NCBI GenBank assembly: GCA_020465985.1
Contig: JAANYP010001175.1
Span: 391,501-455,500, forward strand
Length of the DNA stretch: 64,000 nucleotides
Source: Centrapalus pauciflorus
Taxonomy: Eukaryota; Streptophyta; Magnoliopsida; Asterales; Asteraceae
Reading direction: 5' to 3'
Of the stretch, positions 34,063 to 46,542 are shown piece after piece; positions within the stretch are counted from its first letter, which is position 1; every line of letters begins with the position of its first letter. A model generated the notes under the pieces. It was not told the origin of the DNA. It was given only the letters and a program-made list of their open reading frames with translations, and did not search any database. The translations under genes and the position numbers were made by a program.

Positions 34063-36866
34063 GGGTATCTTGTCAGCTAGCTGCTTTATAGCCTTGACAG
34101 CTAGAGTCTGTTCTAAAGACCACTGTGAGGGATTCTTTTTCAACATGTGGAATAGGTGTTTTGTATGATCAGATAATTTTGGTAAAAAATCTGCCATATA
34201 ATTCACTAATCCAAGAAACTGTTGAATCTGCTTTTGGCTTGTTAGTGTGTCTTGGAACTTATGAAGTTCTTGCAAAACATGTGGCTGAGGTTGATACTTG
34301 CCATCTGATATCTTCATTCCAAGGAAATTAATTGTAGTAACACCAATTTCCATTTTCTTTTCTGATAGCATAATACCATACTTGGTTACCAAAGCATGAA
34401 ACTTTGATAGCAGCTCCACATGTGAGTCGTTGTCTTTTGAAAACAACAGAATATCATCAATGTAAACCAGAACGTTAGATAATATTGGCTCAAAATTTTT
34501 TACCATAGCTTTCTGAAAAGCAGACGATGCGTTTTTTAAACCAAACGGCATAACCTTCCACTGGTAATGATGATCAGGGATGCAGAAGGTTGTCTTTGGC
34601 CTATCTTCAGGACGAATACCTAATTGCCAAAATCCAGACTTAAGATCAAACTTGGACAGGACTTTAGCGTTTGCTAATGACTGAAACAGTGCCTTCTTCA
34701 TTGGGAGAGGAAACTTGTCATCTGCCAAAGAATGGTTGAGCGGTTGATAGTTGATGACTAGTCTTAGCTTTTCTCTGACTTGTTCACTACGCTTGTTTAC
34801 GTAGAATGCTTCACACGCCCATGGGGAGTTCGTAGGCTCAATAATTCCTTGGTCAACAAGTTGACCGCATTCTTCAATTGCAAGCTGATAATGATCTGGA
34901 TTCATACCTGGGTGGCTTGATTTTGTGGGGTTAATATCCTCATTCTGTTTGAACGGTAGCGAAACAAAGAATGATTCGTTAAGCCATAAAAGTGATGAAT
35001 GCTTTTTCAGGAACTCTGTGTGTGTAGAAGCGCATGAGGTTTGGACAATCTGTTGCTTCAAGGATTCTAGGGTAGGGGTAACCATCATATGGAGTTTAGG
35101 GATTGTACTCCATGGATTCATGAAACTTTTGTAGCTTAATCCTTGAGGTGTCCAGTTCAGATTTGGTAGCTTTGAAAGCAAATCAAATCCGATGAGCATA
35201 TCCTTGCCATGAGAGTTGGATCCTAGCAGCTTGTGTTTGATCACGCATTTGGGGAAAAGACGTATGTATACCGGGATACTGATCTTGTCAATCAGAAACT
35301 TTTCTCCATTAGCAGCTAAGAAGGTTTGCTCGTGTGTTCTCCAATAACTCGTTGGTAAGATCTTTGGATCTAGAATGGAGACTGCTGAACCAGTGTCGAA
35401 CAGTGCTACGACTGGGATTGGCTTTGCGTATGCTAACGTCAGAAGATGAACTTTGGCAATGGGGACTGGTTGACTTTGTTGTAATGGCAAGACATGAGGT
35501 GCAAGACTGACCATAAACAAACCTGTATCAGAATAATCTGATGATTCTGAATCTGTTGAGTCTTCATCTGATGAACTATAGGAATAACGTAATGTACACA
35601 ACGTTCTGTCATTTGGTTCATCATCAAGAGAGTAGACTGACTCAATATCAGAGATGTCAACTGGCTCTATTTTGTTGAGAGTCTGCAACGATGCCATTGA
35701 TCTTCTTTTATCTGGACAATTTTTAGCGAAATGTCCTCTCTTGTTACATACGTAACACTTATCTGAATTTCTGCCTCGTTTGAATTTCCTTCTTAGGAAC
35801 TTCCATTTCTTCTTTGGCCTGAAATTCTTCTTCCTGTGAGAATCAAAAGATTTAGAAAATCTTTTGTAGTGTGATTTCTTCTTTGTATGAGAACAATCAC
35901 ACGATGACTTGTCTTTGCACTTAATCTGTAGATGTTTGTCATCACATGCTTTGCCTAGTCGTCTTCCAGTTTTCTCAAACTCTACCAGGAATTTTTTCTG
36001 GTTGCAAAGCTTGGCTAGAGCATTGAGAATGAGTTGATACAACTCACCAAGAGAGGTTTGTGCGACTGTTGCGTTCCTTGATTCAAGAAATCTGTATGCC
36101 TCATTTCCAAGTGATTCAGGGAATGAATTCAAGAATACCTGTTTGAGGTTAACATCATCTATTCCTTGAAGATAATAGAATCTTTCAGACATTCTATTGT
36201 AGTGCTTTTCAAGATCTTTTTTGAGGAAGGAACAACACTTCATTTTGAGGAATTCTTCTCTTGCGTGTATCGTATGCTCAACTGGATTGCCAATGATTTC
36301 TGAGTAGATGACACTCATGAATTCTTCAGAAGATTGAGATTGATGCATCTGTAATTGGCGATACTCTCCAAGACTGAGATACCAGTCACGGAGTCTTCCT
36401 TGGAGTCTGGTTGCAAATCGTCTTAAAACCATGTCTATGGTGTAAAACTGAAGTTCTGCAGATATCCAAGTTAGCATTTCCACACTTCTTTCTCTCCATC
36501 TTGATGGAGGGATATCATCAAATGTGAACTGCTGTTTAGTATCTGACTTTGGTGGATTCTGTCTCCTGGGTGGCATTTCTTGCGTTTCTGATTCTCCTGA
36601 GTCACTGTCACTAACAACATTTTGGACAGTAGATTCAGCTTCGTCATTTCCTGCCATGAACAAATGTTCAAATGCTTCAGAGGGATCGAAATCCTCGTCT
36701 GGTTGGGGAGATACTGGCATGACAAAGGATGGTGTTGGTGGAGAATCTTCACAGAGGTTCTTGAGGAATGTTGTAATTGGGTTACCAATTGCAAGAACTT
36801 GTGGGTCTTTTGAAGAGGGTGTAGCTTTGTCTTCAGATGACTTCCCGTAAGAAGTACTTGGCTTGT
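34057..36866 (-). pseudogene. Viral capsid - protease - reverse transcriptase segment
   Basis: Continuous frame from the element III junction (36866) to a stop at 34057. N-terminal part: acidic leader, then a capsid-like region with a basic stretch (KKNFRPKKKWKF) and one zinc knuckle, CYVCNKRGHFAKNC (about 35720-35765), which binds nucleic acid. Next is an acidic serine-rich linker, then aspartic protease ALFDTGSAVSIL (about 35370-35405). Reverse transcriptase: FPLPMKKALFQSL, KFDLKSGFWQLG, MPFGLKNASSAF, and the catalytic VYIDDILLFSK (about 34440-34475). The active-site aspartates are intact. The segment is unbroken internally but separated from the capsid start by element III and from RNase H by a frameshift. 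Confidence 0.88.
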
Positions 36867-39251
36867 TGTCACACCCTGCTACCTCGGTTGGCAGCGAGAC
36901 GTGACGAGTGCGGAAGCGTAACCATAATCATAACGAACGACCACTATATGGACGTTTTCAAAAATACATTGATTTAACTCCAAATATAAATATTGTTTTA
37001 CATAACCAAAATACAGCGAAGTAGTTCTTAAAATACCAAGATTTAAATAAACGATTTAGTTTATCCGGAAGGATGCATGTAAATCTCCGAGTTTGAAAAT
37101 GATGCGACTCCAAAATGTACGGAAGCCTTGGAATACTTCCGAGGAATGTGCATGTCTTAAATACCTGAAAATACATGCTAAAATACGTCAACAAATTGTT
37201 GGTGAGCTCATAGGTTTACGCGAAAAGACCAGTTGTATGGACATTATCAGATGAGTTGAATTTATAAAATCATAAATTTCGTGTATGTATTACATAAACC
37301 ATCATGCAACCGAAACTTAATTAAAATGAGTTTGCCCTGTGCAGTATTCCCATACGTAATACCGTGTGTTGAATATATATGCACTCGCTGTTAGCCGAAC
37401 CGAGCTAACCCGAATGGGGGACATGACTCCCAATAGATCTATCCACAATATATTCACGCTTACAAATAAATGCAATTAACGGTTCATGATATAAGGGCTG
37501 ATGGAACCACATGTAATACATATAAGAAATAAACAGTTTTGATGTCCATATGAAAACGAAGCATGTATTTCCACCCCAATAGATAGTGAAAATAGGGGCT
37601 ATGAAGACTCACCGAACTTGTGATGGCAAAATATGCGCAAAAATGCAAGTTTGCGTGGTTTGATGGGTGACGAAACCGGAAGTGTTTAACCGAGTCCTAA
37701 ATGATAATAAGGACTTAATATCGCTAATATATGATAATATGAATATTTATAGATTTTTATGTCTTAAATCACCCAACATTACAAGTTTATAAATAAAATG
37801 CGCTTAAAACGTCAAGTTTATATATATAATTTTCCAGCTTTTTCGAAGGTTTTTCGGCCTACTTTGAGGCTGTTTTTGACCAAGCTCTAAAATGTTTTAG
37901 ACTTTGGTTTTCTAGGACATTAAACTACTATATACAAAGGATTTTTAGAATCAAGAACGGCCATTTTTCGAGTTGTTTAGGTTAGTGAAAAAGCTCGTTA
38001 AAAATGCTATGTTGGCCATTTTTGAGCTGTCAAACTTTCGGTTTCCCAAATAATTTCTGGAGGTCTTAAACTTCAAAACAAATCATGAAAATTTGCAGAT
38101 CTATAGTTAAGACATAGATCTAACTTTTGAGATAAGAATCAACTCATTTCGTTGAGTTATGAATTAGTTATGATTTTTCAAAGTCGATATAAGTTTTCTG
38201 CCGAAAATCCGTAGTTTATAAACTTACAACAACTTATGATTCTTGTTGTTTATTCAAAGACTACTTGTATAAAAGCCATAATAGTTATAAAAAACACATA
38301 TATATCATATGTTTTCATAATATTAACACTTTTATAATGTGTTTACATATTCATAAACATATTTAAGGAAACAACTTAAAATAAAAACTAGAACTTATAA
38401 ACTTGAGTTTTTATGAAACTTGTTGTTGTAGGTGATTATATATATATGCAAGACTTATATAAACATAAATATAAGATGATATAAGCTAGTATTTACTTAC
38501 TTTGATGTATTATAGGAATGCAAATGAGTAGAAGTTGAAATTCTTGCAAGACTTTTCACCAAAACTCTTGAAATATTAAAAGAACACAAAGTTGCAAATT
38601 TTGGTGTTCTTGACACCTCTTGGCCGGATTTGAGAGAAAGAAAAGAAGAGATTTTTGTGTTGTGAAGGTGTGAAGAATGAGATGAAGTGGTGGTTCTATT
38701 TATAGAGGAGAAAAAGGTGGTGAAATGATGATAATAGTGAAAATCTTGGATGAAAGGAAAGAGGAGGATTTGATGGTGAAATGTTGAGTAAAATAATACA
38801 AACTTTTGGTCCTTGTGTACCACCTTGTGGCCGGCCTAGAGGGTGTATTTTTGATGTATTTATATTTTTTTTTGTATAAAAGTATTTAGAAATGTATTCT
38901 TGTATTTCCCTTTTCTTATAAATTCATGAATACTTTTGGGTGCATTGTTTTAATTAATTGTTTTAGTCTTGCATAATTAAGGTTAAGTAATTGTATTAGT
39001 GTATGATTAGTGTCACTAATCATGATTGAATTATGCACTTAGTTGAATTAATCCTTCATGTCGTAAATTGATCGGATTAATTGATTTCCCGATTCATCGC
39101 ACTGATGAATTTGATTCTAATTGAGTTGAATTTTCTAATAAGCCTTGTTAATCACTTGATTAATTTCTAATTACCACTGATTAGGCTATAATTGACTATT
39201 AAATGTTGATTAGGGTTTTGTTGCTAACCTGGTTTAGTGCCGGATGTTACA
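36867..39251 (-). repeat. Element III 3' LTR (2385 bp)
   Basis: Starts TGTCACACCCTGCTACCTCG and ends GCCGGATGTTACA on the plus strand. Minus-strand TATAAATA at 38704-38697 is the likely TATA box. The minus-strand frames at 36958-37194 and 38497-38823 recur in the other LTR and are not genes. Confidence 0.92.
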
Positions 39252-42200
39252 GTCTCCCCCTGTTAAGGGAATTTCGTCCCAAAATTAGCTTGTGTTCTCC
39301 ATTTCTTGAGTACTTGAGAACAGGTGAGGGTATTTTTCTCGGAACTGATCTTCACGTTCCCACGTAAATTCAGGACCTCGCTTAGAGTTCCATCTGACTT
39401 TTATTATCGGGATCCGACTGTGCTTGAGTTTCTTGACTTCTCGGTCCATTATTTCTACAGGTTGCTCAATGAAGTTCAACTTATCGTCTAACTCCAGCTC
39501 GTCCATGGTTTCAACCAGCTCTTTGATGAAGCGAAGTTTATCATTTAGCTGGATCTCTTCCAAGGGGTAACAAGTGTCTCCTCTAACAAACACTTCTACT
39601 TATTCGATACATGGAAGGTATTGCGCACGCTGCTAAGCTCTGGTGGTAGCTCTAAACGATAAGCTACTAGTCCAATTTTCTTTAAGACTTTGAATTGTCC
39701 AATGTAATGAGGATTCAGTTTCCCTTGTTTCCCAAATCGTACCACACCCTTCCATGGCGAGACTTTCATTAGTACCCTTTCTCCTAATTGGAACTCAAGG
39801 GATTTTCTCCTTACGTCTACATAGCTTTTCTGACGATCGTGGACAACTTTTAGTCGTACTATCTTTTTGGTGGTCTCAAGTATGATTTCTGGGCCAATGA
39901 CTTGACTATCCCTGACTTTGGCCCAGCCAAGGGCGATCGACATTTTTGTCCGTACAGTGCCTCAAACAGAGCAGCTTTAATGCTCAAGTGATTGCTATTG
40001 TTGTACGATAATTCCACTAAGGCAATTGAGTATCCCAACACTTCCCAAAATCCATTACACGGGCTCTTAACATAAGTTCTAGGGTTTGAATCGTTCTTTC
40101 ATTCTGACTATCGGTATGAGGGTGATATGTGGTACTCATGTCCAAGTTTGTACCCAAAGCTTGTTGTAATCGGATGCCAAAAATCTAGATGTAAATCTGC
40201 TATCCGTATCCGAAATGATTGAAATAGGCACTCCGTGTCTGGAGACGACTTCCTTGAGGTACGTTTGGAGTAGCTTATTCCTCCTGTTGTTCTCCTTGAT
40301 TGGTAGGAATGCGCGGATTTTGTTAGGCGGTCGACTATTACCCAAATGGTTTCTGATGTTTTATCTTAACTTTGGAGCATGTTAGGAATTTGTTGACATA
40401 TGTGGCAATGCCAGCCTTCATGTTAGGCCACCAGTATAGCTCCTTGAGGTCATGATACATATTATCAGATCTCGGGTGGACGGCATATCTTGATTTTTGT
40501 CCGTCATCTATAATTGGCTTTCTTACACCACCAAAACAGGGTAACCAGACTCTATTCATGAAGTATCGATTTCCATTAGCCCTTATCCCAAACTATTTAT
40601 CCATTCCGTGCAGGGCTTCATTTTTCATATTTTCCTCCTTAACAACTTCTACTTGTGCATCATGAACTAAGGGAGGAAGGTTTGGTTGAATGGTTATAAC
40701 TAGGGCTTTTACTCTTAACGGCTTACCTCGTTCCTTTCGGCTCTGAGCGTCTGCAACCACATTAGTTTTCCTCAGGTGGTAATGATTTTTCACAGTTGCA
40801 ATCACTTATTAGCTTCATCCAACAACACTACTTCATATCCAACTCTTTCTGGTTCAAGATGTGTTGGAGGCCTTTATGGTCTGTGAGTGTAGTACACTTG
40901 TTACCGTACAACTAATGTCTCTAAGTCATAAATATAAAGACTACTGTTCCAAGATCTAGATCATGCGTTATGTAATTCACCTAGTGAACCCTAAGTTTTT
41001 ATAAAGTATACAAATTTCTTGCTTCTCTTGGATAAAATAAGCGCGCTGCACAGATTGTGCTTTAATAACTGATATAATGTCTCCTGATCCTCGCCCCAAT
41101 CATACTTAATGTCTTTTCGGGTCAGTTTTGTTAGAGATTCGGTGATCTTTGAGAAATTTTTGATAATTGCCTATAATAAGTGGCAAGTCTTAAGGACTGT
41201 CGTATCTCTATGGGGGTTCTAAGAGTTGACCAATTCCTGATAACCTCGATCTTTGCGGGGTCGACTTTGATTCCTTTACTATTGTTCATGTGACCGAGGG
41301 ATGTCACCTCTCCTAACGAAAAGTCAAATTTAGAAGGCTTAGCATATAGTTGTTCTTTCTACGATAATTCTAGAATCAGTCTTAAATGTTGCTCGTGCTC
41401 CTTCTCGTTTTGTAAGTAGGTTAAGATGTCATTTATGAAGACAATTACGAATTTATCTAAATATGGTTTGCACACCCGGTTTATGAGGTCCATGAGTACT
41501 GTTGGGATACTCGTTAATCCAACCGACATTAATAGTAATTTATGATGATCGTAACTAAATCTGAAGGCTGTCTTTGGAATATCTTTCTTGCGAACTCTAA
41601 CCTGATGATAACTAGACCTTAGATCGATCTTCGAATAGGAGCTTAATTTTTGGAGTTTGATCAAACAAGTCATCGATCCTTGGGAGTGGATACCAGTTCT
41701 CTATGATTAGCCTATTTAACTTCCAGTAATCGATGCACAATCTGAAGGTTCTATCATTCTTCTTTACGAACAAAGCTGGAGCTTCCCAAAGCGAGGAACT
41801 CAGTTTGATAAACCTTAATTTTATCTAAGAGCTCCTACGGTTGGTTGGACGATTCTTACATTATTGATGGGGCTAATCGGCCTGGTGCTCGAGCCACTGG
41901 TGCAGCTGCTGATACTAGGCCGATTTTTGAATTTGACTTGTCTCGATGTTGGGAGTTCAGGTATGTGTTCTGGAAAAACTTTGGGGTAACAATAAATAAT
42001 AAGAATATTTTCGAGCCGCTTTTCCTTTGGCTCCCTCTCTGTCAACACTTTAGGGCCCTAATGCTAGGGATGATGCTTACTTTGGTATTTCTTGTTTTGC
42101 CTTGGACAGTAACGACCTTCTTATTGGCTAAAGGTAAATGAACCGTCTTCTTGTTGCACACTATTTCCGCACGATTTTTTTTTTGATAGTCAATCCATGC

Positions 42201-43543
42201 CTATGACCACGTCAAAACTTCCCAGTTTGACGGACATCAAGTCTATTTCAAAGAGTTGGCCTACTAATTCTAAGGAGCATCCTCGACTTATATTATTCGT
42301 CTTAAGCGTCTTAATGTCATCAACTTCAATAGCATAAGTGACACTTAATGGTGTAAGAATGAAATTTATCTGCTTACTGAACTTAGTGGATATAAAGCTC
42401 CTATCAGCACCGGTATCAAATAGTAGAAATGCATAAGTGGTATCTAATGGGGTAAGAGGATAAGTCTATGGGTTTGAAATTTCTTAGGCAGATTGTCGTA
42501 CTACATATCCTTATGCTCCTAGTTATAGATAAAAGTTTTTCATTAAAATGCTGGAAACCTAATCTTTGTATATGATATGGTTGGAATTTTCCGATAAATT
42601 CTTAAGCCTTACACACCCTAAGATGTATCAGCTAGTAAAGCCTAGAGAAATACTATAAAAGGGTACTAAGTATGAGATGCCTCCGGGGTTTCCTCGTACT
42701 CCAGAGCGTTAAGTCGTTGGGTTAGTTCTGCACTGCGGGCTTTAGGCGGTGTCACAATTCGTTGATTCCATCTTGTTGAATCGCCTGGGTATTCTGGTTG
42801 GCCCAAGGTTTATTGGTGGTTTGTATTGCCTCCTGCTTAATCATTGCAAAGAACTCACCGACCTCTTGGTGGAATTTTTTTTTTTTTTTTTCGAAATTGG
42901 AGGTCGTGTCTGGCGGCCCTTGCTACCAACAGAGACACCGTTTGTTACGTAGGTTTCTGGGTAAGTGTCGCCACTTGAGAGGAAGATGATGTTCCGCCTT
43001 CAAACTGGTTTTGGATCCCTTCCTCGTTTCTCCGTTCTAGGAGAGTGTGGGGCATCCATCCCCACTGTCTTACGTTCACTTATCGTTACAGTTGCAGGCT
43101 TGGCTGATGAGTAGGTACCAGGATAGACTCCCGTTGTGCTAGTCACACCCTTTACCTAGGGGTGAACTTCCTTAATGGTCCATTGGGATGACTTCTGAAT
43201 AGGGTGTAGGGTGGCATATGTGGTGGTGATGGTGGAGCAATTTGTGTTGCAGGGCCACAATTGCCCTCCTTGTGCTTTGACGAGTCCATTACATCGTCAT
43301 TGATTTAGTCTGGGTGGGTTCCCGATCCAAAGTACACCTCAGTGTCACCTTGGCTTCCTTGTCCCATGGGTGAGAATTCATCCTCTGAATCAAAGAGGAT
43401 AATAACCGTATTGTTCGACATGTTATTGTCATCAGGGTCCATATATGTGTTCACAGTTCTTGAAAAACTTTAGTTTTTGTAACAGTTATAGTCTAGGTAC
43501 TAATGCAACCTAGTTCAGTATAACTATGGCTCTGATACCAATC
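39252..43543 (-). pseudogene. Decayed gag-pol of element III
   Basis: Fragments of a chromovirus polyprotein lie in order along the minus strand but in many frames. They include protease-like DTGADRSF (about 42420-42390); reverse transcriptase 41673-41359 (SKIDLRSSYHQVRVRKKD) whose catalytic box reads FINDIL instead of F(I/V)DDIL; and an RT/RNase H junction that is continuous here (SLGEVTSLGHM, about 41325-41290). Further on are RNase H/zinc-binding pieces 40805-40338, integrase core VVSRHGVPISIISDTDSRF (40136-40345), integrase C-terminus 39943-39596 and a chromodomain-like end 39593-39285 (IKVRWNSKRGPEFTWE). At least six frame breaks are visible. The Gag region (about 43450-42500) is barely readable. 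No protein from this copy could be active. Confidence 0.85.
43529..43540 (-). promoter_or_regulatory. Element III primer-binding site
   Basis: Minus-strand TGGTATCAGAGC, 3 nt inside the 5' LTR. Intact despite the ruined coding region, so the RNA could still be reverse-transcribed by enzymes supplied in trans. Confidence 0.9.
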
Positions 43544-45929
43544 TGTCACACCCTGCTACCTCGGTTGGCAGCGAGACGTGACGAGTGCGGAAGCGTAACC
43601 ATAATCATAACGAACGACCACTATATGGACGTTTTCAAAAATACATTGATTTAACTCCAAATATAAATATTGTTTTACATAACCAAAATACAGCGAAGTA
43701 GTTCTTAAAATACCAAGATTTAAATACACGATTTAGTTTATCCGGAAGGATGCATGTAAATCTCCGAGTTTGAAAATGATGCGACTCCAAAATGTACGGA
43801 AGCCTTGGAATACTTCCGAGGAATGTGCATGTCTTAAATACCTGAAAATACATGCTAAAATACGTCAACAAATTGTTGGTGAGCTCATAGGTTTACACGA
43901 AAAGACCAGTTGTATGGACATTATCAGATGAGTTGAATTTATAAAATCATAAATTCCGTGTATGTATTACATAAACCATCATGCAACCGAAGCTTAATTA
44001 ACATGAGTTTGCCCTGTGCAGTATTCCCATACGTAATACTGTGTGTTGAATATATATGCACTCGCTGTTAGCCGAACCGAGCTAACCCGAATGGGGGACA
44101 TGACTCCCAATAGATCTATCCACAATATATTCACGCTTACAAATAAATGCAATTAACGGTTCATGATATAAGGGCTGATGGAACCACATGTAATACATAT
44201 AAGAAATAAACAGTTTTGATGTCCATATGAAAACGAAGCATGTATTTCCACCCCAATAGATAGTGAAAATAGGGGCTATGAAGACTCACCGAACTTGTGA
44301 TGGCAAAATATGCGCAAAAATGCAAGTTTGCGTGGTTTGATGGGTGACGAAACCGGAAGTGTTTAACCGAGTCCTAAATGATAATAAGGACTTAATATCG
44401 CTAATATATGATAATATGAATATTTATAGATTTTTATGTCTTAAATCACCCAACATTACAAGTTTATAAATAAAATGCGCTTAAAACGTCAAGTTTATAT
44501 ATATAACTTTCCAGCTTTTTCGAAGGTTTTTCGGCCTACTTTGAGGCTGTTTTTGACCAAGCTCTAAAATGTTTTAGACTTTGGTTTTCTAGGACATTAA
44601 ACTACTATATACAAAGGATTTTTAGAATCAAGAACGGCCATTTTTCGAGTTGTTTAGGTTAGTGAAAAAGCTCGTTAAAAACGCTATGTTGGCCATTTTT
44701 GAGCTGTCAAACTTTCGGTTTCCCAAATAATTTCTGGAGGTCTTAAACTTCAAAACAAATCATGAAAATTTGCAGATCTATAGTTAAGACATAGATCTAA
44801 CTTTTGAGACAAGAATCAACTCATTTCGTTGAGTTATGAATTAGTTATGATTTTTCAAAGTCGATATAAGTTTTCTGCCGAAAATCCGTAGTTTATAAAC
44901 TTACAACAACTTATGATTCTTGCTGTTTATTCAAAGACTACTTGTATAAAAGCCATAATAGTTATAAAAAACACATATATATCATATGTTTTCATAATAT
45001 TAACACTTTTATAATGTGTTTACATATTCATAAACATATGTAAGGAAACAACTTAAAATAAAAACTAGAACTTATAAACTTGAGTTTTTATGAAACTTGT
45101 TGTTGTAGGTGATTATATATATATGCAAGACTTATATAAATATAAATATAAGATGATATAAGCTAGTATTTACTTACTTTGATGTATTATAGGAATGCAA
45201 ATGAGTAGAAGTTGAAATTCTTGCAAGACTTTTCACCAAAACTCTTGAAATATTAAAAGAACACAAAGTTGCAAATTTTGGTGTTCTTGACACCTCTTGG
45301 CCGGATTTGAGAGAAAGAAAAGAAGAGATTTTTGTGTTGTGAAGGTGTGAAGAATGAGATGAAGTGGTGGTTCTATTTATAGAGGAGAAAAAGGTGGTGA
45401 AATGATGATAATAGTGAAAATCTTGGATGAAAGGAAAGAGGAGGATTTGATGGTGAAATGTTGAGTAAAATAATACAAACTTTTGGTCCTTGTGTACCAC
45501 CTTGTGGCCGGCCTAGAGGGTGTATTTTTGATGTATTTATATTTTTTTTTTGTATAAAAGTATTTAGAAATGTATTCTTGTATTTCCCTTTTCTTATAAA
45601 TTCATGAATACTTTTGGGTGCATTGTTTTAATTAATTGTTTTAGTCTTGCATAATTAAGGTTAAGTAATTGTATTAGTGTATGATTAGTGTCACTAATCA
45701 TGATTGAATTATGCACTTAGTTGAATTAATCCTTCATGTCGTAAATTGATCGGATTAATTGATTTCCCGATTCATCGCACTGATGAATTTGATTCTAATT
45801 GAGTTGAATTTTCTAATAAGCCTTGTTAATCACTTGATTAATTTCTAATGACCACTGATTAGGCTATAATTGACTATTAAATGTACATTAGGGTTTTGTT
45901 GCTAACCTGGTTTAGTGCCGGATGTTACA
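43544..45929 (-). repeat. Element III 5' LTR (2386 bp) with promoter
   Basis: Nearly identical to the 3' LTR; differences noted by eye are mainly single transitions. Minus-strand TATAAATA at 45381-45374 is the likely promoter TATA box. It lies in the viral capsid region. Confidence 0.92.
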
Positions 45930-45934
45930 CTTGT

Positions 45935-46542
45935 CTTGCAATGCTACAGCTTGTTCCTTTCTTTTTGCCTTTTTATCTGGGTTTGCTCTTTTTCCCATAA
46001 TGCCAACGATGGTGATCTTTGAGATGAGAGTTGCGGGATTGGCTGTGGGTCAAACGATCTACTGACAAAAGGTGTAGATGGTAGTCTCCAAGGATCATCA
46101 GCAAGAGTTACCAATCTCTTTTGTTTATGTTGTTTCTCAAGGTCAAGTAACTGAATCTTGAGAGAGTTCATTTCTGCTTCTTTCTTTAAGAGAGAGGTTG
46201 CTGGTGATGAACTTCGTACAATCTGGAGAAGTTCATTATGAAGGTTTTGGATCTTGATTCTTACTTCACTTATCAAGGCATCCAATATTTTCATCTTGGA
46301 GGACAATACTTCTTGGTTTTTTGCCATCTTGTTTTGCTGAGACAGGATCTGGGTAAGAACCTTGTTTTGTACAACAACATTTCACTTTGCCAATTCAAGG
46401 TCTTTTCAGCAGCACTGACTGCATTCGTGACACCAGCTGAATATATGGTTGTCGGGTTTTTAACATTCCAATCATGTTTCGTTCTTTGTTTTGGATGATT
46501 AAAAGAACTTAACGGTGGGAATTTAGTGTTGTATTGTTCTGC
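45935..46542 (-). pseudogene. Viral coiled-coil / capsid N-terminal segment
   Basis: Follows the movement protein after its in-frame TAG and keeps the same frame for about 55 codons (WNVKNPTTIYSAGVTN, EKTLNWQSE), then shifts frame near 46370 into the stretch whose ATG is at 46327. That part is a strongly helical, heptad-like region (KMKILDALISEVRIKIQNL, LLKKEAEMNSLKIQLLDLE), then a basic tail (QIKRQKERNK) cut off at the element III junction. It is probably one continuous polyprotein region in the ancestral virus, with the coiled coil serving virion or movement-complex assembly; that role is inferred from related viruses. Confidence 0.75.

Larger units (their letters stand above)
36867..45929 (-). 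mobile_element. Element III: Ty3/gypsy retrotransposon inside the virus
   Basis: A 9063-bp element with LTRs beginning TGTCACACCC and ending GGATGTTACA, and a perfect 5-bp duplication CTTGT at 36862-36866 and 45930-45934 that lies within viral coding sequence. A Met-type PBS (43540-43529) and a purine-rich tract (minus AGGGGGAGAC, 39261-39252) border the interior. LTRs of 2385 and 2386 bp differ by roughly fifteen substitutions by eye, so insertion is recent. The interior (39252-43543, 4.3 kb) is a wrecked chromovirus gag-pol, so the element probably moved with borrowed enzymes. Confidence 0.93.

Noticed and set aside
38497..38823. 108-residue minus-strand frame repeated at 45174-45500
   Set aside because: Again an LTR-internal frame over promoter sequence, duplicated with the LTR.
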